The position numbers and the translations under genes are program-made. The notes under the pieces are model-generated. The model did no database searches, had not been told where the DNA came from, and worked only from the letters and a program-made list of their open reading frames with translations. From Enchytraeus crypticus (taxonomy: Eukaryota; Annelida; Clitellata; Enchytraeida; Enchytraeidae), in contig CAJHZI010000197.1 of the NCBI GenBank assembly GCA_905160935.1, forward strand, positions 1,137,001 through 1,201,000: a stretch of DNA of 64,000 nt, written 5' to 3'. Shown in pieces: positions 11,576-23,512 of the stretch (position 1 is the stretch's first letter; every line of letters starts with the position of its first letter).

Positions 11576-11625
11576 TCATCATCATCATTATTTTAAAGTA
11601 GTAGAATTTTACGGTCTGATTTTTT
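11119..11625 (+). repeat. Two tandem copies of a 257-base unit carrying (ATT)n
   Basis: The unit is (ATT)n, then TTTTTATCCCGTGTGTAAAG...CTTCGCAAGGTC, then (ATT)n, then TCATCATCATC and GTAGTAGAATTTTACGGTCTG. It occurs at 11119 and again 257 bases later with few changes. It may be a short retroposon with an (ATT)n tail, doubled by unequal exchange between microsatellite arms. Both strands give long His/Ile/Tyr frames that are artefacts of the triplet repeat. Confidence 0.85.
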
Positions 11626-12697
11626 CTGGTCCTCTAAATTCGTAGTTATTAAAGGATCGAGAGAGTCATATAGACTTACGCTCTTGGCACTAGCTCTTTT
11701 CGATGCATGTATAATTCAGCACAAAATTCTCTTCATGAAAGCGCAGCTATGCTACTATGCATTTACAGCGGAGTAGAGATAGGATCTGTTAAATGCGCAG
11801 TGCATGTCAGTGCAGCCAGGCGTGACCTGTATAGCACACAAGGGTTGCAATAGAACAGTTATAACACCATAAACATTTCAAATCCATACAACTCGAGCAA
11901 CCGTTGAGTGCTATCATGTATTAAACTGGCATCTGATCATCAGTGATCAATCTCTTGTGTTCAGAAGAGAAAAGAATTCCAGTTCTTTACTTTAACCTGT
12001 CTAAATGTATTCAACAGCATTCATGGCTCGTTTGCTTGCATTCACAGTAGGTTGACTGGTAATTAGTTTAAAGAATTTAAGTTGAATTCTGTAGGAACTA
12101 GCCATGCACTGGAGATGAACATTAACAAATTTTATGCTTTGAGTTTACAAACTGAACGCAAGACGAAGCAATATTGAAATTTTAATATTAGTACACAGCG
12201 TAATTTTCAATCCGAATGGTATACTAAAAGGCCATATAAAACAATCTTAGCTTTTGATCTATTTACATTTGGCATTGCTTCATAATTTTAAGTACTGCAC
12301 ACCTGTCCTTATAAATCTAACTGAATTATTCGCTAGAGATACAGAAAGACTAAAATTCTTAATGGTTTTGATCACTTATAAAAGATAAATTCAGACGAGA
12401 GCATCATAAACAAAGTATTACGTACTACACAACACGTCATTCGTTATTATAACATTATTGTCATAGACGTCACAGGCAGACATAAAACGATGGGCCAGTG
12501 GTATAGGCCGATGACTTGAATATCACAGGGCTTCATGGCTCTCTCTCTCTCTCTGATGTGTGGCATGTTGCTTATTCTTACTATAGGCCTATGCATTAGT
12601 GCGAGTTCATCTCAACTAAGACAAGTTCTAGACGGCAGCAAGTCCGCAACCTATACACATGAATCCTGGGCTCCAATACTACGTAAAACGTAAACAA

Positions 12698-12708
12698 TCA
12701 TCATCCTT

Positions 12709-12745
<37 letters not shown>

Positions 12746-12767
12746 CCATCACCATCATCATCATCAG
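12698..12767. repeat. (ATC)n microsatellite
   Basis: About 20 ATC/CAT units with a few CACC variants. Confidence 0.9.
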
Positions 12768-12858
12768 CATCCCTAAATGATACATAGTACAATTATAAAG
12801 TCTTTAAAACTTACTGATCCTGTGCACCTAAAATAAATTACACAAGCTACTATTAAAA

Positions 12859-12898
12859 GTCAGTGCGGGTTGTAGAATTTGCTATAGCCCGCACTGAC
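12859..12898. repeat. 11-bp perfect inverted repeat, 18-base loop
   Basis: GTCAGTGCGGG at 12859-12869 pairs exactly with 12888-12898. Confidence 0.8.
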
Positions 12899-13599
12899 TA
12901 TGCTACAGCATAGCTCTTGAAGAAGCAGTGTAGTGAGCACCACAAGATGTTTTAATCTTTATTCAGGCTGAAAGAGCACAAAACAGCAAGCACAAATAAA
13001 ATCAACACAACAATAGCTACTACACATTTCGTTCAGCTGATACGGGTAACGTCGCATGTCGTGGCAAATAAATAATTATTCTCAAAATATACAGTATATA
13101 ATACTACTCTTAACACACGTCGACCTCATTCTCTAAATCATTACCAAGCCGTATTCATCGAGTCGTGACTGAAGTTCTACAACACAGGAATTGACTAAGC
13201 GCATAACACACGTTTTACATACAAATCTACGTCGTGATACAAGCAGTGGCGAGCTCACAAACACGCAAAACGCTGGACGCTAGTAACAACTTGTGAATAG
13301 GCAAATTCGCTACCATAATAGAACTACAGTCCTAATGTAGCGGTATATTCCGAAAATCTAAGAAAAATAATTGCCAATTGGCCAACAATACAATAAAAAC
13401 AGGAAGGGCATCACCTCTCTACAAAGAATATCTAAATCATAGTTATTAATGAATATAGCATCGTATTGGTATCACGCAGGGAATCAACAAAGGAATCAAA
13501 TGTACAAGAAGTGGTACCTAAAATAAAAGATTAGAATACATGTTTATCTAATACAAGCTAAAGGAAGGTTTTCTGCTTTCACTATACGTGTATGTATAT

Positions 13600-13604
13600 A
13601 TAGG

Positions 13605-13677
<73 letters not shown>

Positions 13678-13690
13678 TAATATATATACA
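13600..13690. repeat. (TA)n microsatellite
   Basis: An almost pure TA run of about 80 bases preceded by TAGGCCTATA. Confidence 0.95.
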
Positions 13691-13714
13691 ATGTAGCTTA
13701 CTAGCCTACTATAG

Positions 13715-13780
13715 ATTTATGGAGCGAGAAATGCAACATATTGAGTGTGAACATGTAACTTGAACCAGCCACTGGGTTGA
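13715..13780 (+). repeat. Fragment of dispersed repeat B
   Basis: TTATGGAGCGAGAAATGCAACATATTGAGTGTGAACATGTAACTTGAACC matches the 3' part of the repeat at 46437-46800 with scattered changes. Confidence 0.6.
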
Positions 13781-16039
13781 AGAAGAATATATAAGCCTAC
13801 ATCATATATATCATTTGTATCTTAACAACTTTAAGTAATACTCAAAAAACAGCTAAACTCTATAGAACTGGAAATTTGAAATATTTCATTACACTGAACT
13901 ATTCTACTATTGCAGGTTTTATTATGTAATTCTTTTATCGAACTACTATAATTCAGTAATCAAGCCATAGTATAAATGCTACAAATTTTTAGAAAATTAC
14001 TCCAAAATTAGTTCAGAAACTGAAATGAATCCTTAGAAATACTCTTTGCAGAGAAGAAATATGACAATGGTTAAAGTTTAACAAAGAAATCCAGAATAAA
14101 TCTTTAGTCAAATGGAGCGTTGAAGAGCTCCCGTTTACTAGTATAACGACTTAAAATTTAAATACGTTTTCTTAATACAATTGCCAGGTCAGAGTTGATC
14201 CATCTGAAATTAATTTCGTGGATTAGTGATCAGGCAATGCGTTGTAGGCAACCGGTGTGGAGACATTATTTTGTAATATTGATCAGCCAAACAACACATC
14301 ACAGAATAATTAATAGATAAGTTGCTAAAAGTTTGCACTAAAATTAAATCATATCCAAGACATCACATCAATCTTCAAGGACAAAATTAATTGCAAAAAT
14401 ATAAAATTTGGACGCACCGCATTGATATCAAAGCATTTATTGTTTCTGTTAGATGATAAAATTAATCTGTCCCTGAAGCCAAAACCTAAACTACATACCA
14501 TTACAAAGAATTTACAAGGCACATAATACTCCCTGCATGCTGTGCAACAGGGGTACACGAATAACAGACGGATACAAAAACTGTCCTAATACGAGCATAG
14601 TCTAGTACGTCACATTGTATTGAGAAAACATAGGTTTTAATGTATTAAAAAATATATAATAAACACTGAGAGTAGGGCCTGTACAATAACTAGCCCAGAA
14701 TCATTTCTACGTAACATTTTAATTTTTTAATATATTTGTTAAAATTCTTTCAAAATCAAGAAGCTAACAAATATTCTTAAATATTAGAGATAGTATGTGT
14801 GTACAAGTATAACGGAAATCGTGCCAGACGCTTTATAACTTAAAGCCAGATATAACAGAATATTTTGTACATTGTTCACTCACTTGAGAATTTAAAGAAC
14901 TCCTAAGAACTCTATGATTTAATTTTTAACAATATGACAGACGAATTCAAATAAGGAAATACCATCAATTATATTTATAGGTCAGGGGATACGAAAATAG
15001 CGTGTATATAAGTTTAAATATACACTGTGAACGAGCTGAAGCAACGTCTCGTAAATGTTGTCAAAGCAAGCTGAAATCTGACCCTAGTATAATGTTAGCG
15101 ATACTAGATATCCAAGAACTTCTACAAGGAATATCGTTAGGCATTTAACTGTGGAGTGCTTAAATGGCATCAATTGTTCGTTGCCAGTTACATTTATATA
15201 GGGATTTATAACACTGATTCATTAAATTCATCCACATATTTGAAGTCGCTACTTATTTATACTGTACAAGCATGTGCAAAAGTTACGATTATATTTTTTT
15301 TTTTTTTTTGTGAATTTATAGGATACTTCCTCCTCTAAAGAGGAACATACTAATAGTTGGGAACTTTATTGTTACAGAATTTAGGGCAGACAATGTTCAA
15401 AGCTTAATTCTTATAACTTTCTCATTTAAAATTACCAAAATTGAAACTTAGCACGCTATAAGAAAATGCAGAGTGAATTAAACTAAAATCAGCTTTTACA
15501 ATTCAATTAAATTGCAAAAGTTGATAATAACTATAGTTCACAAATAATACATTACTTCAATCTACATAGGACATACGTTTCAAAATGATAGTCATTAAAA
15601 ATAAATCTTCTAGAAACACCGATTCATCTGGCACAAACAACTTGTATAGAATAGTTGACATACCTTCTATACATATATCACAGAATACAAAGCCACAGTA
15701 TAGCTAACGCATTCATACAGTAAACACAACAAAGAACTATGATGATAACCTGGATTATTAATCCTTTCCGTAGAGCTCAGTTTAATCGACTTAATGTTAC
15801 CTCTCCACTTATCTACCATCATGTGCTAATATTATCTACTATTTGCTAGAATTATCAAAGCCTACTAGTGTTCGCTATTACTCTCTCAAACTAGCCAATA
15901 TATTGTAAAGTGATTTTAACATGTCAAAAATTGAATGTGATGTAAAGATGCTTCTCTATTTCTTCTAATAAGCATTAGGCCTATTATTTATCTAAACTAT
16001 GCGTCAATATGTCATATGACACTAAGCATCTTTCTGTTG

Positions 16040-16545
16040 AATAAATGTGGAATTGCACATTCAAAAGCGACTTTTGAAAAGACGAAAGAACTCCTAACAA
16101 ATGGTATTGAGAAAACACATAGATAAAGATTGTGAACATATTGGTCTGAACAACAGTTCTGTACGGATGAGCAACGTGAACGTTAAGGAAAGAGGATATC
16201 AGGAAAATCGAAGCATTGGAAATGTTGTTATGTAGAAAGATGGAAGAGATTAGTTGGATTTCTAAATTACAAATGAAGTTCTTGAGTGAGTTATTACAGA
16301 TAGACATTAATAGTTGCGATAAGAAATAGAAAAAATATGGATAGGAAGGATGCCGCAAGGGAGAATGATGTAGTGGAAGAGAGAATACAAAGGAAAAGAG
16401 TTAGAAGCAATTTGAGATACAGGATTTTAGATGATTTGATAGTATATTATTATAAAAGAGATAAAAAAGGATGGCTGAGGATAGAATTGGTCGAAGGAGT
16501 TATATGCCATGGACATGCACTAAGAGAGAGTGAAAAAGAGAGAAC
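16040..16545 (+). mobile_element. RTE-like LINE 3' end, strongly diverged
   Basis: This can be followed beside the better copies at 45549 and 59707. It shows the region equivalent to YKIKIVKTL (near 16110), RKIEALEML (near 16200), a degenerate LEELLQIDIN..IRNRKNMDRKDA stretch, and the closing GCCATGGACATGCACTAAGAGAGAG end at 16507-16531. Many substitutions make it old. The 75-residue plus-strand frame at 16337-16564 is part of this decayed LINE and not a host gene. Confidence 0.6.
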
Positions 16546-16999
16546 TTCTGCTGCTGATGTCTGAGGCCATTTAAAGCTCTACGTGATGCCGTTCAATGGT
16601 TTCCAGCGACAGGGCGTCGTTGTTAGACTACAACAGCCGTCAAGTTTTAGTCAGGACAATGATTCTGCTAATAGCTGAGCTCAAATAAGCAATGCGCTAG
16701 AATTTCTCTTAGGATGACAATGCTAACTTATCGTCTCTACCAATACTATACCAACAATTATCAGCTTTAATGATTTTAAGCACTTGCTAAATCTATCCAT
16801 GCTATTTATGAGCTCCTGCAATTCATCTGCAAAGAAATAAAGCTGAATATAAGTTGAACTGAAGTTAACTGAACTGAAGTTAACGCAGCTCTTCTTCTTA
16901 TCCAAACATTCTAATTTTGATTCTTTCTCACAGTGCAAAACTTCGATAACACGTCAAAAGTACACAACTTAACAAGAGCTAACTGCACTATTAAAATTT

Positions 17000-18110
17000 T
17001 CCGCAACCGATCAGACATGCTATGAATACTAGAAATTCAGGAAATCTTGAAAAAGCTTGGATATATCTAGAAAGTTCTCCATTAGTGATCAGTGTAAATA
17101 CTTCTCAGTATAATGATTGTTAAACACTGCCGTCATCAATGCGCCTCCAGAAAAGAGCTTGAGATATAATCGTTTGATGCTGATGAATGCCTCAACACGT
17201 AAAAATCAAGTTCACACTTTAATCGTTGAGCCATAGACTGCCTTAGCGTGTTACAGGCAATCCTAGTTCATAAAAACTGATACTGAGATATACCATAGCC
17301 ATAAAGATAAAATGATATACAAAGAAATATACCACATCTTTAAAGATGATATATAGCCATAGTTCGAGCTTAAATACAATAATTACTCTGATATTACTGA
17401 TAATTGTAATTATTACTAGGCCTACACTATAAACTAGCAACGTTATATATCCGTATAGCGATATATAAACACTGGGTTACACATAATAATCTTAGCGAAT
17501 TATTGCTTGACGAACTCTATGTAAATCAGAAAACACATAGACCTGAAAGCCAAAAATAAGTTATGCTCAAATTTACATATGCAATTAAAAAAAATCAATG
17601 TAAAATTAATGTAAATGTCAATCCTAAACACCATGCTGGAAAACTGAATTACCTAATCAAATCAATCGCCCAAAGATCCTCACTGATTTTATTTCCATAT
17701 TCAAATAGGGGTGACGAGTGCCGCTATGAATGTGGCTGGCGACAGCTAGGCTATTCGAGACTTCATTTTTTAAGCTACAAACGTATGGCTTTGTAGCATG
17801 ACATATCTACCATAGAGCATCACTCAACAAATATTTCAATGACAACTTGTGCTTGTTCTTCGTGAATATTATATAAAGAATTAAATTGCTAAATTAATAA
17901 CATTATGACTGAAAAAGTTTGATCTCAATCAATATCAACATTTATATAGTAATAATACATCGAAAGTAAAAGAGATGCTTACAAAACAAGCTATCGCCAG
18001 CACCTGAGTAACCTAAGATAATGCTTAATGTTGCACACATGCAATCAGGGCGATTAAAAAGAAAAGAAAAATGAATTGTGAAGTAATAAAGTCTAGATGG
18101 TAAACTGGTA
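17000..18110. other. AT-rich stretch, nothing recognised
   Basis: No exon, repeat family member or RNA gene is apparent. The short frames at 17243-17440 (minus) and 17563-17796 (plus) lack splice context and family resemblance. Confidence 0.4.
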
Positions 18111-18118
18111 CAAAAAAC

Positions 18119-18238
18119 TAAAGCTAATATTAACGTCAGTTTCCTTACTCGAAAGCGATGTCAGTGCCCAGGATTAGAACCCCGCACATACCGATCCGCG
18201 GTCGAATATCTTACCGACATCGCCACTGGTTTCAGTGG
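18119..18238 (-). repeat. tRNA-derived SINE, minus strand
   Basis: Same family as 371-507, including the ACTCGAAAGCGATGTCAGTG tail and the CCGCGGATCGG segment. The B box is mutated (GGATTAGAACC on the plus strand). Confidence 0.8.
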
Positions 18239-18897
18239 CGAGGTTTTCTATTTTTAGTCGATTTGGCACGCCAATTTCATAATATAAAAAAAGTTTCATG
18301 AAATTCCTATATAAACATACAGCTTTGTTACCGTTGGCCTCTAATTACCATAACAATAATTCGCACTGAATATGTAAAATTTGAGAACAAACTTAATCTA
18401 ACTTTCAATGCCCTCATGAGCATACTTATTTTTCTTGGGACATCAGACTTATTTATATGCGCTGATTACAAAGACTACTTTGATTAAAAGGAAATAATTA
18501 ATTTAAAAAAATAAATTTACTGCAAACAATCAAGTCAATATTCAGCTTCCATCAGCCATACACAGCATATGCTTTTCGACCTATTACATAAAATCCTATA
18601 AATGCTTGGCTCAACATAAATCTACAACTGAAGGGATGCGAGAGCAAATAATCCAATAATACAGCCATCAACAAATTTAATTCAATGAAATTTCATATTG
18701 ATATGAATCTGCGTTTTCGTTTTAACTTTAAATTCTATATACTTAAGGTCAAATGGTTTATAAGCTAATGCTGAATTTTTCGAGCTACTCTGTATTACCA
18801 AAGAGATCCCATGGAGTTAAAAATTTAATCCACATGTAGGCCTATAATATAGCATACATGTAGATACATTAAAAATAATACCTATGCATAAGACTGG

Positions 18898-19034
18898 CTG
18901 GAGCCAGTGGCGAATTCGGTAAGAAACTAGACCGCAGATCAGTATGTGAGGGGTTCAAATCCTGGGCTCTCCCGTCACTGATATCGCTTTCGAGTGAGGA
19001 AACTGACGTTAACCTTAGCTTTACCAGCTTTTAA
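18898..19034 (+). repeat. tRNA-derived SINE, copy 2
   Basis: Exact duplicate of 371-507 inside the duplicated block. A and B boxes are at 18908-18923 and 18952-18962. Confidence 0.85.
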
Positions 19035-19529
19035 GAATAATGGAGAGCAGATTTAAGCTGAAGAAAATGCCTTTATTACATGTGATGCCTGGAATAAAGA
19101 AATGCCTAAAAAAACTCAAGATAGCAATAAGTTGCTTCAGCTAAAGAATATACAAGCAATCAAAGTCAACGGCAAAGAGAGTCTAAAAGGAAACGATAGG
19201 CTGTTTGAAAAGCATGAATAAGAAAAAGAAGTAATATTAATAAAATATTTGTCAGCATTCGAAATTAGGCCCCCAAAATCGGTTACGTTATCAATAGTCA
19301 AATTGCTTATAAATCGATCATCCAAAACATTATGCTGAAGTTAAGACTATCAAATATTGTTATCTGCAAGAAAATAGAATGAACCTTCCTGTATCATCCA
19401 CGCATTTATGTTACTTTCACAGTGTAACGTACATAACTTTCATTATGGACATTTTGCATTAAAAATCAAATCACTGATTTACTTAACTGCAGTTGACAAC
19501 TGTCTAAGAAAGCCTATGTATATCACAAT

Positions 19530-19535
19530 TTTATT
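19530..19535 (-). promoter_or_regulatory. Candidate polyadenylation signal of the NKAIN-like gene
   Basis: AATAAA on the minus strand, about 205 bases past the stop codon at 19740-19742. Confidence 0.4.
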
Positions 19536-19739
19536 TCAAGTAGCCTATTAAGTTCGAAATTATTATAATTTTACTACAACTCTTCAACACTTCTCCTAAT
19601 AGGTCCTTGACTCTTAAATTATGATCCTAGCGAGAAATAAAATCACACAAATAACGTAACGAAATTCAATATGGATATGGTTGAATTAAGAAAGCAATTA
19701 ACAGACACAAGAGATATAAACACATCCAGACATTTCAGA

Positions 19740-20065
19740 TTACTGGCGATGCCCCCTGGTGTCCAGTGTTAGTTGACCCTCGTCCTCGATGACGGTCTGT
19801 TGAGGAGGCAGACTGGTCAGGATGGGCAGGGTCTCAGTGTCGACACCGGGGGGCACGCTCGCTCGAGTTCCTATCGGCTGGTAACGGTAGCTCGAGGCGT
19901 CCAGAGTCGACTCTTTGCCGCTAGGAGTGACTGGGTCATTCAGCTGACCCGGTAGATTGTCGTAAGTCTTCAGACCAGTGCTACCAACGCTACCTCGAAA
20001 ACTCTGACGAGCAGGAGAGCGGTAACGCATCTTAATGTACTCGAGTTCATCATGGACTGGTTGTG
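19740..20065 (-). CDS. NKAIN: NKAIN-like gene, last coding exon (C-terminal tail)
   Basis: The exon opens after TTTGTCTTTCAG and reads 107 codons to TAA. It begins with CA, the last two bases of a split codon. The exon at 27077-27137 ends in a single T, so the two join in phase to give Ser (EEEDA-S-QPVHDELEY). The encoded tail is hydrophilic and rich in Ser, Pro and Tyr motifs (EYIKMRY, TYDNL), as expected for the cytoplasmic C-terminus. It is much longer than the ~30-residue tail I recall for vertebrate NKAINs and shows no clear match to it. An extra exon in the 7-kb intron therefore cannot be excluded. The assignment rests on strand, position and phase. Confidence 0.65.
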
Positions 20066-20677
20066 CTGAAAGACAAACATACAGAGGGAATTAAAGTACG
20101 CATCAAGGATCGGTATTAGAAGTAACAGATACTGAAAACGTCATGCTGAGACGTCGCAGAACTATACAAACAGTACAGGATCTTATGGAATTGTTCTGCT
20201 TCATAGTAGACAAACATAGGCGTAGTTAAATACACACAATAGAGTACATTTAAAAGTCAATAAATAGTTAACAGGAACAGCTGTATTATATATATTAGAT
20301 ATTAGTTAACAGCTGTATTATATATATATTATCTCTATTCACCAAAAAAGTGGCAGTAGTACAAGAAAGGAAAATAAGACAACAAAAAAAATTACATTAT
20401 TGTAAAACTTACAAAATAGTAAGCTACTAAAACATAAAATGTAAATATGCTAAATTATATCAACAACAACAAAATTAACATAACATAATGCATTAATATT
20501 ATCATTTAAATAAATCATCATAAAAATTACAATGTAACAGCATTTATAGATATATATTTATTTATGGATATATATAGCGACAGATGAATCCACTAGTCGT
20601 ATATTGCAACAACTAAATTTTAACTGATGTGTTGAGCTCTGTGCCTACATTTTGCAGGTCTTGCGCGTGAAACTACC

Positions 20678-20804
<127 letters not shown>

Positions 20805-21018
20805 CGCATCAGTAAAATACATTACGCACGAATCAGGGTACAAGGATTAAAGTAAAGCAAGCAATAAAACAACAAAACAATAAACAATTGTGTAAGTTAT
20901 AACTGGCTGGCAGGAATATGAATCAGTTCTACGCACAATACACTAACCGTAGGAATGGCGAGACAAGCAGGTGTAACATTAAAATGTGGACAGTTCAGTC
21001 ACGCACCACGGAGCACCA

Positions 21019-21019
<1 letters not shown>

Positions 21020-21081
<62 letters not shown>
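21020..21081. repeat. (GA)n microsatellite, copy 2
   Basis: About 30 GA units. The following AAAGCTGGG differs from copy 1 (AAAGCGGGG) by one base. Confidence 0.95.
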
Positions 21082-21085
<4 letters not shown>

Positions 21086-21413
21086 TGGGAGAGAGGCGGA
21101 ACAGACTATCAAATTTTATTACAATGTGAGTTTGCAATGCTACACAGCTATACACAACATTATTTCATGCTTTATATCCATCAAGTCGGTCTCTAAGGGG
21201 TTAAAAGTTAGTTTATGTCATAAAATGATTCAGTAATAGAATGCATATAACCTAAGGCTTCAACTATTAAACTGTATCTAGAAGAAAAGTGTATCAACGG
21301 ATTATATCACTCAGTCGCCTGAGAGTCACACTGATTGGTCCCATTGCACTGTTTACAAATGTTGTAACTAAACAGTTTAGTTTATCAAGTTGTATTACAA
21401 AACGGAGAATTGA

Positions 21414-21544
21414 ATGAACTTAGCTTCCAACAGATCGATAGTTTCGCTACGAGATATCACGGACGTCTCTAATAAAGAAGAAACACAGACGTTACTAGAC
21501 TACCTGAAGACGTCTTTTTTTCTTAGCGATGAAGAGAAAATTAA
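21414..21544 (+). CDS. Candidate first coding exon, product unknown (copy 2)
   Basis: Identical to 2908-3038: ATG, 43 codons, then donor GTAAGT at 21545-21550. In this copy it is nested on the opposite strand within the long last intron of the NKAIN-like gene. No second exon was recognised downstream. Confidence 0.45.
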
Positions 21545-21686
21545 GTAAGTCTACACACGTTATAAAGCTAACATACGGTAGTACATATGGTAAACAGTAT
21601 AGTTTTCTCAGGGAACGAAGCCCCTGCCCAGTAAATTTTAGTCGAAGATGAGAAAGGCATAGAGGCCCACCTTGTCATACGCATAA

Positions 21687-21707
21687 TCCCCCCCCCCCCC
21701 CCCCCCC
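21687..21707. repeat. Poly-C run at the duplication edge
   Basis: About 20 consecutive C directly follow the last matching base of copy 2. Nothing similar occurs elsewhere in the window. Such a run at a breakpoint may be a sequencing or gap-filling error, or the end of an insertion. Confidence 0.9.
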
Positions 21708-21708
21708 C

Positions 21709-21850
21709 AAGATTAATGGTATATCATGTTAGATGATTTAAAGATCCATTGGTATGAGGGAATGAAGAGGAATACGAATGACAGAGAAGAGGGAGGCGTT
21801 ACATACCATGGATCTGCCAGTGGGCAGTGCACTAAGAAAGAGACATTATA
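21709..21850 (+). mobile_element. RTE-like LINE 3' end
   Basis: Matches the last ~140 bases of the family: ATGATTTAAAGATCCATT...ACAGAGAAGAGGGAGGCGTTACATACCATGGATCTGCCAGTGGGCAGTGCACTAAGAAAGAGA in order. Only the tail of the element is present. Confidence 0.75.
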
Positions 21851-22239
21851 CGTACTGAAAGGTTGGCTTATCAAAATTTAAGCAATAAAAACTATAAATG
21901 GGACAACGTGATTGCTTAATCTGTACATTCGACGATTTTTTAAAACAGCGAATTTTTTCATACTTTGAAAATCAAAATGAGAAACATGCAACTACAGATA
22001 TTATTTGAAAATCTTTCTCAGTCATTTAAGTTTATTTTTCTTGAGGATGACGGAAAGAACGGTAAAGGGTTTGGGCAATAAGTCGACGCGGTTCTAACGT
22101 CACAAACACGTTTGCTTATAAAGTACAGCACGCTATCAAAAGATTTCGTCAGCGTATTTGTAAATCTAGTGAATAATAAAAGTCTCATAATAAAAAGTCA
22201 AGTTTAACACCTATCTCAGTAAAATACTATGCCTCCTGC

Positions 22240-22490
22240 TTATCAGCCAAGTGGGATAAATCTCGAACAATCGACAGATATACTCATCATCACTATCGTC
22301 CCTAGAATCCAAGTTTATCTAGGGTTGGGATTAGAAAATTTTGTAGTAATTTCTACAGTCTATCCGCTCACCAACCGAATGCCCTTTCAGACGTTAGTTT
22401 GGATCTTAGTGCTTTAACGCCTTTCACGACACGTGCAGTCCACGTTAGTCTATTTTTCCAGCAACCCGGACACAACACGGGTAAAACCCA
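22240..22490 (+). repeat. Dispersed repeat C
   Basis: ATCATCACTATCGTCCC...AGTTTATCTAGGGTTGGGATTAGAAAATTTTGTAGTAATTTCTACAG matches 49238-49395, and its start matches 25525-25575. The end (CCGGACACAACACGGG) also resembles repeat B near 50230. Nature unknown. It may be a LINE 3' UTR. Confidence 0.55.
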
Positions 22491-23159
22491 ACAGGTATAA
22501 TGATGCAATGCAGTACATAAATACAGGTCAATATCCAATCACTCAGCTCTGCAATGAAGTTCATACTAATCATGAAGAATAATTATTTTTATTCTCTATT
22601 AAAGGATACGCTGTTATAATATGCAGCTACTGAAAGAAACGTTGAACTATGTAATATTTGAAACATGCGTGTGATCAGGCAGGATAGTAAAACAACAACA
22701 TAACACAAGATTAACTTTCGCAGTGGATTAACCAGACACACAAAAGAAGAGGGCGAATTTTTGCAATCAACAAACTTCGAAATAAAAAATACATAGATCT
22801 ACACGTATTTTCTAGAAATCACAATACACAACAACAGCAATTGTTAACCTGATGAATTTCAGAACTGAACAAGTAGCGTTGTGGAATTACTTGAAACTAA
22901 AATAATTGTAAGCTATTTTAAATAAAATTAGGATTCAATAAGAAACCTATAATAGCAGAATAAATTAAAAATAAGCTAACATTCAAAATTTTCAACTAAT
23001 TTTATGAAAACAGTTAAAAACGAAACAGAAAGCCAATTCCCGTGAAACAGACTCCGGAGATTAACTTGCGGTGACATACTAAAGTACTGCAAATGCTATC
23101 TCGTTCTAGATTACTGCATTTGATAACAGCTCTATATTTAGCGTTAAAGCCAAGCTTAG

Positions 23160-23275
23160 CGCCAATTTCCTGCTCAATAGCATGTCAGAGATGGGGATAA
23201 CAGAATTTGAACCATGCACCTATACTGTAACTGATCCGTTTTAGAGCAACTTGCCAGCACGCCACCAATGACTCA
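23160..23275 (-). repeat. Diverged SINE of the same tRNA-derived family
   Basis: On the minus strand: GGTGGCGTGCTGGCAAG (A box region), then ACGGATCAG, then GGTTCAAATTC (B box), then CATCTCTGACATG. The order and spacing match the family, but the copy is old. Confidence 0.5.
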
Positions 23276-23428
23276 GCTCAGAAGAGACCGGAAGTAAATT
23301 GCGTGTGTAGATAGAAGACAGCTTAGCAAATTAATAGCATATTTGAATTTTGGAATGTCATCAGATGGTAATTTTTCTAATATAAAAAATACAAATAGGC
23401 CTAAGTAGAGATGTGGTATGCCAAGAAC

Positions 23429-23430
<2 letters not shown>

Positions 23431-23485
<55 letters not shown>

Positions 23486-23512
23486 CAGATAGATAGATAG
23501 ATAGAGAGATAA
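23431..23512. repeat. (GATA)n microsatellite
   Basis: About 20 tetranucleotide units with GACA and GAGA variants. Confidence 0.95.

Larger units (their letters stand above)
11630..16030. other. AT-rich stretch, no gene recognised
   Basis: Apart from the repeats listed separately I see no exon with both coding content and splice sites. GC-richer pockets (13010-13330, 14350-14560) have no recognisable protein. Confidence 0.4.
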
